Shown here in pieces: positions 55,179-64,000 of a stretch of DNA of 64,000 nt. The translations under genes were made by a program, and so were the position numbers. Below the pieces are notes generated by a model. That model saw nothing but the letters and a program-made list of their open reading frames with translations. It did not search any database and was not told where the DNA came from. The DNA comes from Mycobacterium avium subsp. avium. Its GTDB lineage: Bacteria > Actinomycetota > Actinomycetes > Mycobacteriales > Mycobacteriaceae. Every line of letters begins with the position of its first letter. Within the stretch, counting starts at the first letter, position 1. Location: the NCBI RefSeq assembly GCF_009741445.1, contig NZ_CP046507.1:1116001-1180000 (forward strand), given 5' to 3'.

Positions 55179-56168
55179 TCAGCGCGGCGCCGACGCTGCC
55201 GTCACCATGGTCAGCCGCCATGTGTCCAGCCACGGCCGCACCAGCTCGGCGACCGAGAATTTGGCCCGGGCCGCGCACCCGGCCTTGCGGGTGTAGGGGT
55301 CACCGCCGCGGATGAGGATGCCGACGGCGCTGACGGTGCCGTCGTTCTCGTACCGGTACACCGGCCCGCCCGAATCGCCGCACTGGCCGCCGGCCAGGAA
55401 TTTCACCTTGCTGCCGGTGATCTCGACGATCTGCCCGCAGGCGTCCGCGCCCGAGCCCATGCCGAACTTGCACAGCTGTTGTCCCACTTGCAGATTGGCG
55501 GCGACGCCGGACACCGGCACCGACGCCGCGATCGCCGGCGACTGCGGCACGTTGTCGCCGTCCAGGGTGATCAAACCGATGTCGTGCTGTTCGTCGTGCA
55601 CGCCCTCGCTGATCGTCTGGCTGAACGTGCCCAGCGTCGCGTAGGGCAGCACGCCGCCCAGGTTCATCGTCACCTTGCTCGGCTCGCCGGAACGGTTGCA
55701 GTGGCCGGCGGTGAGAATGCCGGCCTGGCCGCTGCTGGTGTGCACCAAAAACCCTGCGGTGCAACCCATTCCACCGGATCCGTCAGTGTAGTCGACGTAG
55801 ATCCCGGCGCCCGGGCCGATGGCGCTGGCCGCGGGCAGGTCGATCGGCGCCAGCACGGGCGGCGGGGTGGGCTGCTGCGCCGGCGTGGCCGCGCTCGGCA
55901 GCAGGCACACCGCGGCCACCAGCGCGGTGATGCTGCACACCGCCGCCAGGGTGAGCACGGTGGTGTGGGTGCGCGGGCGCGGCGGCAGCACATCGGTGGC
56001 GGGGAAAGCGCCCGTCGCCGGCTTGCGCCGCCGTTCTGCGCGGCCGGGCAGAAAACCCAACACGGCCAGCACCGCGAGCACCAGCGCGCCGAGCGGCAGC
56101 GCAACGGTACGAGCGGGTGAGTATGGCGTCCCCCAGCTGGCGAGCTCCAGCGCGTCCACGCTCACCAT
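55179..56168 (-). CDS. Membrane-anchored trypsin-like serine protease (S1)
   Basis: 329 residues. Two hydrophobic segments (about 22-41 and 70-92) precede a Pro-rich linker and an extracellular S1 protease domain. Triad by motif: His156 in ILTAGHCNRSG, Asp196 in EQHDIGLITLD, Ser266 in GQCGDSGGPVY. Cysteines 136/157 and 233/244/263 could form disulphides. A distinct feature is two helices rather than a cleavable signal. ATG 56168; an in-frame GTG follows one codon later. It precedes the Gly/Pro-rich gene on the same strand (113-bp gap). Substrate unknown; the Pro-rich exported neighbours and the sensor kinase are candidates only by proximity. Confidence 0.9.
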   Translation of the reverse strand: MVSVDALELASWGTPYSPARTVALPLGALVLAVLAVLGFLPGRAERRRKPATGAFPATDVLPPRPRTHTTVLTLAAVCSITALVAAVCLLPSAATPAQQPTPPPVLAPIDLPAASAIGPGAGIYVDYTDGSGGMGCTAGFLVHTSSGQAGILTAGHCNRSGEPSKVTMNLGGVLPYATLGTFSQTISEGVHDEQHDIGLITLDGDNVPQSPAIAASVPVSGVAANLQVGQQLCKFGMGSGADACGQIVEITGSKVKFLAGGQCGDSGGPVYRYENDGTVSAVGILIRGGDPYTRKAGCAARAKFSVAELVRPWLDTWRLTMVTAASAPR

Positions 56169-56229
56169 TAGATCGATCTTTGCCGCATCGCGCGGCGCTC
56201 TCAGCGAAGTCGCTCAGCGAAATTCGGTG

Positions 56230-56997
56230 TCAGCCGATGGTGGCCGGCTCGGGGGAGGGCTCGTCGTCGCGGTGCCGGTGTGCGCGGCGGTGGTGCCGGC
56301 GGAAGTGGCGGATCTCGATGATCAGCCCGGTCAGCCCGAGCGCGCTGGTGAGCGCCGACACCAGGTACAGCAGCGAGGAGGGGTGACCGGCCAGCGCGTC
56401 GCCGAGGATCACCACCGCGGCGGTGCCGGGCAGCAACCCGGCCAGGGTGGCCAGCCCATAGGGCAGCACCCGCACACTCGACGCACCCGCGGCGTAGTTC
56501 AGCGCCGAGAACGGGACCGCCGGGATCAGCCGCAGCGACACGATCGCCAGCCAGCCCCGCTGCCGCAGCCGCTCTTCCACGGTGTCCATCGACCGGTGCC
56601 GCACCAGCCGGGTCAACCGCCAGCCGGCCGCGCGCACCAGCAGCATCGCGATCATCGCGCTCGCGGTGCTGGCGGCCACCGCGATGGCCACCCCCAGCAG
56701 CGGGCCGAACAGCAGCCCGGCCGCCAGGGTGAACGCGGTGCGCGGCACGGGCACCACCGTCACCACGATGTGCGCGAGCAGAAACGCCAGCGGGAACCAC
56801 GGCCCGACGGACTGCGCCCAGTCGCGCATCTGCACCGGCGAGGGCAGCGGGATCAGCGACGCCAGCACCACCAGCGCTGTGATGCCCGCCACTGTCCAGG
56901 CGATCCGCGACCGGGACACACCGCGCGCGGCCGCGCCGATCGCGCAGCCGAGATCGCGCAGTGTTTCGGCGATTTTGCTGGTGGCGGAACCCGTCAC
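56230..56997 (-). CDS. TVP38/TMEM64 (DedA-related) membrane protein
   Basis: 255 residues, about six hydrophobic segments. The SNARE-associated/TVP38 core is visible: VVTVVPVPRTAFTLAAGLLFGP, LRQRGWLAIVSLRLIPAVPFSALNYAAG and GLLPGTAAVVILGDALAG. Members are lipid scramblase-like proteins. The C-terminus is His/Arg-rich (HFRRHHRRAHRHRDDE). GTG 56997 chosen: TAATCT (57011-57006) lies 8 nt upstream; a TTG at 57006 is also in frame. Corresponds to Rv1491c. Divergent from mutA. Confidence 0.88.
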   Translation of the reverse strand: MTGSATSKIAETLRDLGCAIGAAARGVSRSRIAWTVAGITALVVLASLIPLPSPVQMRDWAQSVGPWFPLAFLLAHIVVTVVPVPRTAFTLAAGLLFGPLLGVAIAVAASTASAMIAMLLVRAAGWRLTRLVRHRSMDTVEERLRQRGWLAIVSLRLIPAVPFSALNYAAGASSVRVLPYGLATLAGLLPGTAAVVILGDALAGHPSSLLYLVSALTSALGLTGLIIEIRHFRRHHRRAHRHRDDEPSPEPATIG

Positions 56998-57177
56998 GCC
57001 TTCCAAGATTACGGGGCGCAGGTGAATCCAGCGTTTCCCGCGGCTGGCGTTTCCCTCCGAATCCGGACCGCGCGGGCCGGCCGGCGGTTTTCAGCGCGGA
57101 GCCCCGATCAATTAGCCTCGGTAGTCAAGTGGTATCCCCAAAGCTGTTGCCCAAATGCTGGGAAAAGGGAGCAATCG

Positions 57178-59055
57178 GTGTCCATTGATGTACCCGAACT
57201 CGCCGACCTGGAACAGGTTCGCGGGCGTTGGCGCAGTGCGGTTGCCGGAGTGCTGGCCAAAAGCACCCGGAAGGACCCCGAGCAGTTGGGGGACGCGCCG
57301 GAGCGGCTGTTGGAAACCCCGACGTACGACGGGATCGCGATCCGCGCGCTCTACACCGCGCTCGACGAGCTGCCCGAACCACCGCTGCCGGGCGAGTGGC
57401 CGTTCGTGCGCGGCGGCGACGCGCTGCGCGACGTCAGGTCCGGCTGGAAGGTCGCCGAGGCGTTCCCGGCCACCCCGGTGCCCGGCGTCGCGGCCAAGGA
57501 CATCAACTCCGCGGTGCTCGACGCGCTGGGCAACGGCGCCGGCGCCGTGCTGCTGCGGATCGGCGAGTCGGGCGTGGCGCCCGACCAGGTGGCCGACAGC
57601 CTGCAGGGCGTCTACCTGAGCATGGCGCCGCTGATCCTGGAGGCCGGCGCCGACTACCCGGGGGCCAGCGACGCGGTGCTGGGCCTGGCCGACGAGATCG
57701 AACCCGACCAGCGCGCCACGGTGTCGATCGACCTGGCCGGCGACCCGCTGACCGCGGGGCTGAGCGGGCGCCCCGCCCCGGAGCTCAAGGACGTGGTCGC
57801 CGTCGCCAAGCGGGCCGCCGGTCACACCGGGGTCCGCGCGATCACCGTCGACGGGCCAGCCTTCCACAACCTGGGAGCCAACGCTTCATGGGAGCTGGGC
57901 GCCTCGATCGCGGCCGGGGTCAATTACCTGCGGGTGCTCACCGAATCGGGGTTGACGATCGCTGCGGCGTTGCGCCAGATCAGCTTCCGGTTCGCCGCCG
58001 ACGACGACCAGTTCATGACCATCGCCAAGTTCCGCGCGGCGCGCACGGTGTGGGCGCGGGTGGCCGAGGTGGTCGGCGAGCCGGACGCCGGTGCGGCCGT
58101 GGTGCACGCCGAGACGTCGCTGCCGATGATGACTCAGCGGGATCCCTGGGTGAACATGCTGCGCTGCACGCTGGCCGCGTTCGGGGCGGGCGTCGGCGGC
58201 GCCGACTCGCTGCTGGTGTTCCCGTTCGATGTGGCCATCGACGGTGGATTCCCGGGCACCGCAACCAGTTTCGCCCGCCGCATCGCCCGCAACACCCAGC
58301 TGCTGCTGCTCGAGGAGTCGCACGTGGGCCGGGTCCTGGACCCGGCCGCGGGATCCTGGTTCGTGGAGGACCTCACCCAGCGGCTGGCCGAGCAGGCCTG
58401 GCAGCACTTCCAGGCCATCGAGGCGCGCGGGGGATTCGCCGAGGCCCGCGATTTCATCGCCGGCCAGATCGCCGAGATCGCCGCCCGCCGCCGCGACGAC
58501 ATCGCGCATCGGCGGACCGCGATCACCGGCGTCAACGAATTCCCCAACCTCGCCGAACCGGCGCTGCCGCACAGCGATTCGTCGTATTCGCCGCTCGCGG
58601 CGGGCAAGCTGATCCGGTACGCCACCGACTTCGAGGCCCTGCGCGACCGCTCCGACGCCTACCTGGCCCGCACCGGCTCGCGCCCGCAGGCGTTGTTACT
58701 GCCGCTGGGGCCGTTGGCCGAGAACAACATTCGCGCGACGTTCGCGTCGAACCTGCTGGCTTCCGGGGGCATCGAGGCGGTCAACCCGGGAACCGTCGAC
58801 GCCGCCGGCGTCGCTAAGGCCGTCAAAGAAGCAGGATCGCCGGCGGTGGCGGTCATCTGCGGCACCGACAAGCGCTACCAGGACGAGGCGTCGGACGTCG
58901 TGCAGGCAGCGCGCGGCGCCGGCGTCTCCCGGGTCTATCTGGCCGGGCCGGAGAAAGCCGTGGCGGACGCCGAGCACCGGCCGGACCAATTCCTGACCGC
59001 GAAAATCAATGCGGTCGAAGCACTGTCGGATCTGCTCACAAGGCTGGGGGCGTAG
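57178..59055 (+). CDS. mutA: Methylmalonyl-CoA mutase small subunit
   Basis: Non-catalytic beta subunit of the heterodimeric B12 enzyme that interconverts methylmalonyl-CoA and succinyl-CoA in propionate metabolism. 625 residues from the GTG at 57178, which has GGGAG upstream; the frame runs open another 453 codons upstream, over other genes, as a shadow. The TIM-barrel half is clear ([38 protein letters not shown]). The C-terminal domain ([18 protein letters not shown]) lacks the cobalamin-binding D-x-H-x-x-G, as expected for this subunit. Confidence 0.96.
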   Translation: MSIDVPELADLEQVRGRWRSAVAGVLAKSTRKDPEQLGDAPERLLETPTYDGIAIRALYTALDELPEPPLPGEWPFVRGGDALRDVRSGWKVAEAFPATPVPGVAAKDINSAVLDALGNGAGAVLLRIGESGVAPDQVADSLQGVYLSMAPLILEAGADYPGASDAVLGLADEIEPDQRATVSIDLAGDPLTAGLSGRPAPELKDVVAVAKRAAGHTGVRAITVDGPAFHNLGANASWELGASIAAGVNYLRVLTESGLTIAAALRQISFRFAADDDQFMTIAKFRAARTVWARVAEVVGEPDAGAAVVHAETSLPMMTQRDPWVNMLRCTLAAFGAGVGGADSLLVFPFDVAIDGGFPGTATSFARRIARNTQLLLLEESHVGRVLDPAAGSWFVEDLTQRLAEQAWQHFQAIEARGGFAEARDFIAGQIAEIAARRRDDIAHRRTAITGVNEFPNLAEPALPHSDSSYSPLAAGKLIRYATDFEALRDRSDAYLARTGSRPQALLLPLGPLAENNIRATFASNLLASGGIEAVNPGTVDAAGVAKAVKEAGSPAVAVICGTDKRYQDEASDVVQAARGAGVSRVYLAGPEKAVADAEHRPDQFLTAKINAVEALSDLLTRLGA

Positions 59056-59060
59056 TTACC

Positions 59061-61313
<2,253 letters not shown>

Positions 61314-61333
61314 TGGCCGCGATTCCTGCCGCT

Positions 61334-61384
61334 CTCGTAACGCTACGGCGAAGAATGGCACGGATTTTCGCCATGGCGTTACAG
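61334..61384. repeat. Palindromic repeat, family 1, copy C (degenerate)
   Basis: Left arm 61334-61352 (CTCGTAACGCTACGGCGAA) pairs at 15 of 19 positions with 61366-61384; the loop again ends in CGGATT. It ends 11 nt before the meaB ATG, leaving only a weak Shine-Dalgarno for that gene. Confidence 0.75.
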
Positions 61385-61395
61385 GCGGCGGTCCC

Positions 61396-62376
61396 ATGAG
61401 CGGGCGGACGGTGACCGAGCTGGCCGAGGCGATCCGCAGCGGCGACCGCGCGGCGCTGCCGCGGGCCATCACGCTGTTGGAGTCCACCCGCGCCGACCAT
61501 CAGGAGCAGGCCCAGCAGCTGTTGTTGGAGCTGACGCCGGATGCCGGCGACGCGCATCGAGTCGGCATCACCGGCATCCCCGGGGTGGGCAAGTCCACCA
61601 GCATCGAGGCGCTCGGCATGCACCTGATCGGGCTCGGCCACAAGGTGGCGGTGCTGGCCGTCGACCCGTCGTCGACCCGCACCGGTGGCTCCATCCTGGG
61701 CGACAAGACCCGGATGGCCCGGCTGGCCAATCATCCGGACGCCTACATCCGGCCATCGCCGACGTCGGGCACGCTGGGCGGCGTGGCCAAGGCCACCCGC
61801 GAAACGGTGGTCCTGCTCGAGGCCGCCGGTTTCGACGTGATCCTGATCGAGACCGTCGGCGTCGGTCAGTCCGAGGTGACGGTGGCCAACATGGTCGACA
61901 CGTTCGTGCTGCTGACCCTGGCCCGCGGCGGCGATCAGCTGCAGGGCATCAAGAAGGGCGTGCTGGAGCTGGCCGACATCGTCGTGGTGAACAAGGCCGA
62001 CGGCGAGCACCTGGCCGAGGCGCGGTCCGCCGCGCGTGAACTGTCCGGCGCGATCAGGCTGATCCACCCCCGCGAAACCCTTTGGCGCCCACCGGTTCTC
62101 ACGATGAGCGCGGCGCAGGGCACCGGTCTGCCGGAACTGTGGGAGACCATCGAGCGGCACCGTCAGGTGCTCAGCAAGGCCGGCGAGTTCGAGGCGCGGC
62201 GCCGGTCGCAATTGGTGGACTGGACCTGGCAGATGGTGCGCGACACGGTGCTGGACCGGCTGCTGTCCAACCCGGCGGTCCGCACCATGCGCGCCGACGT
62301 CGAGCGACGGGTCAAGGCGGGGGAGCTCACCCCGGCGCTGGCTGCCCAGGAAATCCTGGCGGCCGCGTCGCGCTAA
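61396..62376 (+). CDS. meaB: Methylmalonyl-CoA mutase-associated GTPase MeaB
   Basis: G-protein chaperone that protects and reloads methylmalonyl-CoA mutase with cobalamin (ArgK family). 326 residues. G1: ITGIPGVGKSTSIEAL; AVLAVDPSSTRTGGSILGDKTRM is the family-specific segment; G3: IETVGVGQSEV; G4: VVVNKADGEHL. The C-terminal helical part mediates dimerisation. ATG 61396; only a weak GGCGG precedes it. Follows mutB by 82 bp, in the same direction. Confidence 0.95.
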   Translation: MSGRTVTELAEAIRSGDRAALPRAITLLESTRADHQEQAQQLLLELTPDAGDAHRVGITGIPGVGKSTSIEALGMHLIGLGHKVAVLAVDPSSTRTGGSILGDKTRMARLANHPDAYIRPSPTSGTLGGVAKATRETVVLLEAAGFDVILIETVGVGQSEVTVANMVDTFVLLTLARGGDQLQGIKKGVLELADIVVVNKADGEHLAEARSAARELSGAIRLIHPRETLWRPPVLTMSAAQGTGLPELWETIERHRQVLSKAGEFEARRRSQLVDWTWQMVRDTVLDRLLSNPAVRTMRADVERRVKAGELTPALAAQEILAAASR

Positions 62377-62426
62377 CGGATAGGTAAATAATCCGGATTT
62401 CGCTCCTGCCGGGTGTGTAATCCAAG

Positions 62427-62432
62427 TAGATT
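62427..62432 (+). promoter_or_regulatory. -10 element of lipL (near-leaderless)
   Basis: TAGATT, 7 nt before the GTG at 62440; no usable Shine-Dalgarno. Predicted transcript start at about 62439. Confidence 0.55.
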
Positions 62433-62439
62433 CGGAAGT

Positions 62440-63726
62440 GTGACGGTGGATGCCCGAGTCGATCGCCGCGCGGTCCGTGTCCACGATGACCTTGACGCAG
62501 GTCACCGTGTGTCCGGCGCGGCGGACTCACACTTCGGTTGCGTCGTTCGCAGTTTCGCCAGCATGTTCCCGGCCCGCCGGTTTGGCGGTGGGGCGCTGGC
62601 CGTCTATGTCGACGGCCAGCCCGTGGTGGACGTCTGGACGGGGTGGGCCGACCGGGCCGGTCAGCGGCCGTGGTCGGAGAACACCGCGCCGATGGTGTTC
62701 TCGGCCACCAAGGGAATGGCCGCCACGGTCATCCACCGGCTGGTCGATCGCGGGCTGATCGACTACGAGGCCCCGGTCGCCGAGTACTGGCCCGCGTTCG
62801 CGGCCAACGGCAAGGCCAACATGACGGTGCGCCAGGTGATGCGCCACCAGGCCGGCCTGTCCGGGCTGCGCGGCGCCACCAAGGAGGAGCTGCTCGATCA
62901 CCTCGTGATGGAGGAGCGGCTGGCCGCGGCGGCGCCCGGACGGCTGCTGGGCAAATCGGCCTACCACGCGCTGACGTTCGGCTGGCTGATGTCGGGCCTG
63001 GGCCGGGCCGTCACCGGTAAGGGGATGCGCACGCTGATCCGGGAGGAGCTCGCCGAGCCGCTGGGCACCGACGGCCTGTACCTGGGCCGCCCGCCGGCGG
63101 GGGCACCGACGCGGGTCGCCGAGATCGTCGCGCCGCAGAACCTGGTGGGCAGCTCGATCGTCAACTACGTGTCCCGCAAGGTCGCCAACCAGCTTTCCGG
63201 CGGATTCCGGGCCATGTACTTCCCGGGCATGATCGCCGCCGTGCAGGGCGACACCCCGCTGCTGGACGCCGAGATCCCGGCGGCCAACGGGGTGGCGACG
63301 GCCCGTGGTCTGGCGCGGATGTACGGCGCCATCGCCAACGGCGGCGAGGTCGACGGCATCCGGTTCCTCTCCCGCGACCTGGTGGCGGGTCTGACGGGTG
63401 AGCGGAGTCTGCGGCCGGACCGAAACCTGTACGTGCCGTTGGCTTTTCATCTGGGCTATCACAGTGTGCCGATCGGCGGTGTGATGCCCGGGTTCGGCCA
63501 CGTGGGCATGGGCGGTTCGCTCGGGTGGGCCGACCCGGCCTCCGGGGTGGCCTTCTCGCTGGTGCACAACCGGCTGCTGACGCCCCTGGTGATGACGGAC
63601 CATGCGGCGTTCGTCGGGATCTACGCGTTGATCCGCCGGGCGGCCGAGCAGGTGCGCAAGCACGGGTTCCGGCCGGTCACCGAATTCGGCGCGCCGTTTC
63701 GCGAGCCGGGAGCCGTCGCCGGCTGA
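62440..63726 (+). CDS. lipL: Esterase/beta-lactamase-family protein LipL
   Basis: Serine hydrolase of the class C beta-lactamase/esterase VIII type, 428 residues. The S-x-x-K nucleophile is in MVFSATKGMAATVI; the Tyr motif region is GKSAYHALTFGWLMSGL; the C-terminal G-rich segment FGHVGMGGSLGWAD stands where beta-lactamases have K-T-G. M. tuberculosis LipL is a lipase/esterase of this type (from memory). The start is GTG 62440 (VTVDARVDRR), the length fitting the known orthologue; the earlier ATG at 62413 has no support. No signal peptide is seen. Confidence 0.9.
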   Translation: MTVDARVDRRAVRVHDDLDAGHRVSGAADSHFGCVVRSFASMFPARRFGGGALAVYVDGQPVVDVWTGWADRAGQRPWSENTAPMVFSATKGMAATVIHRLVDRGLIDYEAPVAEYWPAFAANGKANMTVRQVMRHQAGLSGLRGATKEELLDHLVMEERLAAAAPGRLLGKSAYHALTFGWLMSGLGRAVTGKGMRTLIREELAEPLGTDGLYLGRPPAGAPTRVAEIVAPQNLVGSSIVNYVSRKVANQLSGGFRAMYFPGMIAAVQGDTPLLDAEIPAANGVATARGLARMYGAIANGGEVDGIRFLSRDLVAGLTGERSLRPDRNLYVPLAFHLGYHSVPIGGVMPGFGHVGMGGSLGWADPASGVAFSLVHNRLLTPLVMTDHAAFVGIYALIRRAAEQVRKHGFRPVTEFGAPFREPGAVAG

Positions 63727-63820
63727 GGCGCCGTCACGGGAATGGCCGGTATTGAACACGGCGCTTAAATCGGCAATCCCTTTCGCAGGAACGCCGCTGC
63801 GCAGTAGTTCGCACGCAATG

Positions 63821-63826
63821 TACTCT
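63821..63826 (+). promoter_or_regulatory. -10 element of a putative leaderless short ORF
   Basis: TACTCT, spacer GTGCGG (6 nt), then GTG at 63833. The best promoter-like match in the 3' end of the window. Confidence 0.5.
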
Positions 63827-63832
63827 GTGCGG

Positions 63833-63937
63833 GTGTTTGCTCCGACCATTCCCGCGCATTCCCGCGGTGTCGCCGGAGAATACCGGGCCGGTCAAACTCG
63901 GTGCGGCCAGCCGAGGGTGCGGGAATCGCGCCGGTGA
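63833..63937 (+). CDS. Putative leaderless short ORF (34 aa)
   Basis: GTG-initiated frame of 34 codons (VFAPTIPAHSRGVAGEY...), basic C-terminus with one Cys. It starts exactly at the predicted transcript start and its TGA overlaps the next GTG as GTGA, the arrangement of translationally coupled leader peptides. No homology can be claimed by eye; it may simply be the transcribed leader of the next gene. Confidence 0.35.
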   Translation: MFAPTIPAHSRGVAGEYRAGQTRCGQPRVRESRR

Positions 63938-64000
63938 GCGCCGACCCGAACGTTTCCGATCCCACTACCATCGCTGCGCGGGGGCCTGCCCGGCGACGGG
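63934..64000 (+). CDS. Start of a further gene (3' part outside window)
   Basis: A GTG at 63934 opens a frame that runs to the end of the window (VSADPNVSDPTTIAARGPAR...). Only 22 codons are visible, so no function can be given. A GGGAA sits 9-10 nt upstream, a weak ribosome site, and the start overlaps the stop of the short ORF by 4 bp. The frame is a plausible coding start by composition but could be non-coding. Confidence 0.35.
   Translation, partial: MSADPNVSDPTTIAARGPARRR

Noticed and set aside
55819..57177. A plus-strand frame of 453 codons running into mutA, giving an apparent 1078-residue ORF.
   Set aside because: It lies antisense to the protease and TVP38 genes, which have clear family motifs; the predicted residues are low-complexity Arg/Gly/Pro. 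The GTG at 57178 with GGGAG is the real mutA start.

Overview
The window is high-GC actinobacterial DNA and reads as a slow-growing non-tuberculous Mycobacterium, most likely of the M. avium complex. The evidence is gene content and order. The run tkt-tal-zwf-opcA-pgl, ctaB, qor, ctaA, ABC pair, mptB, sufRBDCSUT, fadE15, trxA, echA12, ABC-F, acnR-acn, ripA-ripB, moxR-DUF58-VWA, fabG1-inhA-hemH, NfeD/SPFH, mutA-mutB-meaB, lipL follows the M. tuberculosis Rv1444c-Rv1497 block as I remember it. Departures from that block are a phosphoenolpyruvate carboxylase gene, an intein-free sufB, no PE_PGRS genes, no ctpD, no mazEF4, and a roughly 7 kb accessory segment between the SPFH/DoxX genes and the TVP38 gene.

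Layout. 1-5.9 kb: ppc (5' end cut off by the window), a DUF4239 membrane protein, an aldo/keto reductase and a histone-deacetylase-like hydrolase. 5.9-12.5 kb (minus): pentose-phosphate operon with 4-bp start/stop overlaps. 12.7-20 kb: haem O and haem A synthases (ctaB, ctaA), a quinone reductase, and the coupled set mptB-ABC ATPase-ABC permease. 20-26.3 kb: the SUF iron-sulphur assembly operon headed by its repressor sufR, whose palindromic operator covers the start codon. 26.3-33.7 kb: two paralogous DUF5666-like exported proteins, fadE15, trxA, echA12, an ABC-F protein and two regulators. 33.7-43 kb: aconitase with an AcnR-type operator over its -10 box, then the cell-wall hydrolase cluster (Rv1476-like, ripA, ripB) and the MoxR chaperone cluster. 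43-47.6 kb: a DUF559-type gene flanked by two palindromic repeats, then the mycolic-acid operon fabG1-inhA with hemH. 47.6-49.6 kb: NfeD/SPFH pair and a DoxX-like protein.

49.6-56.2 kb is accessory. It holds a less GC-rich three-gene cassette (EspC-like small type VII target, WxG-containing 259-aa protein, PknH-sensor-like lipoprotein), a deazaflavin-dependent reductase, a proline-rich membrane protein, a two-component system whose sensor carries a Tyr-Pro-Pro-Pro repeat, a small secreted Gly/Pro-rich protein and a membrane-anchored trypsin-like protease. 56.2-64 kb returns to the conserved backbone: TVP38 protein, methylmalonyl-CoA mutase (mutA, mutB), its G-protein chaperone meaB, lipL, and the start of a further gene.

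Recurring signals across the window. (1) Many genes lack a Shine-Dalgarno sequence and instead have TANNNT placed 6-8 nt before the start codon, which is the signature of leaderless or near-leaderless mycobacterial transcripts. (2) Two families of intergenic palindromic repeats occur: one (three copies) built on a CTCGTAACGCC arm and one (two copies) built on a GTGCCCGCCT arm. (3) Operator-like palindromes for SufR and AcnR can be read directly, and an unassigned tandem GTCAC-N6-GTGAC pair lies in front of the Rv1476-like gene. No rRNA, tRNA, CRISPR array or insertion-sequence transposase was seen. No gene-free stretch exceeds 300 bases.
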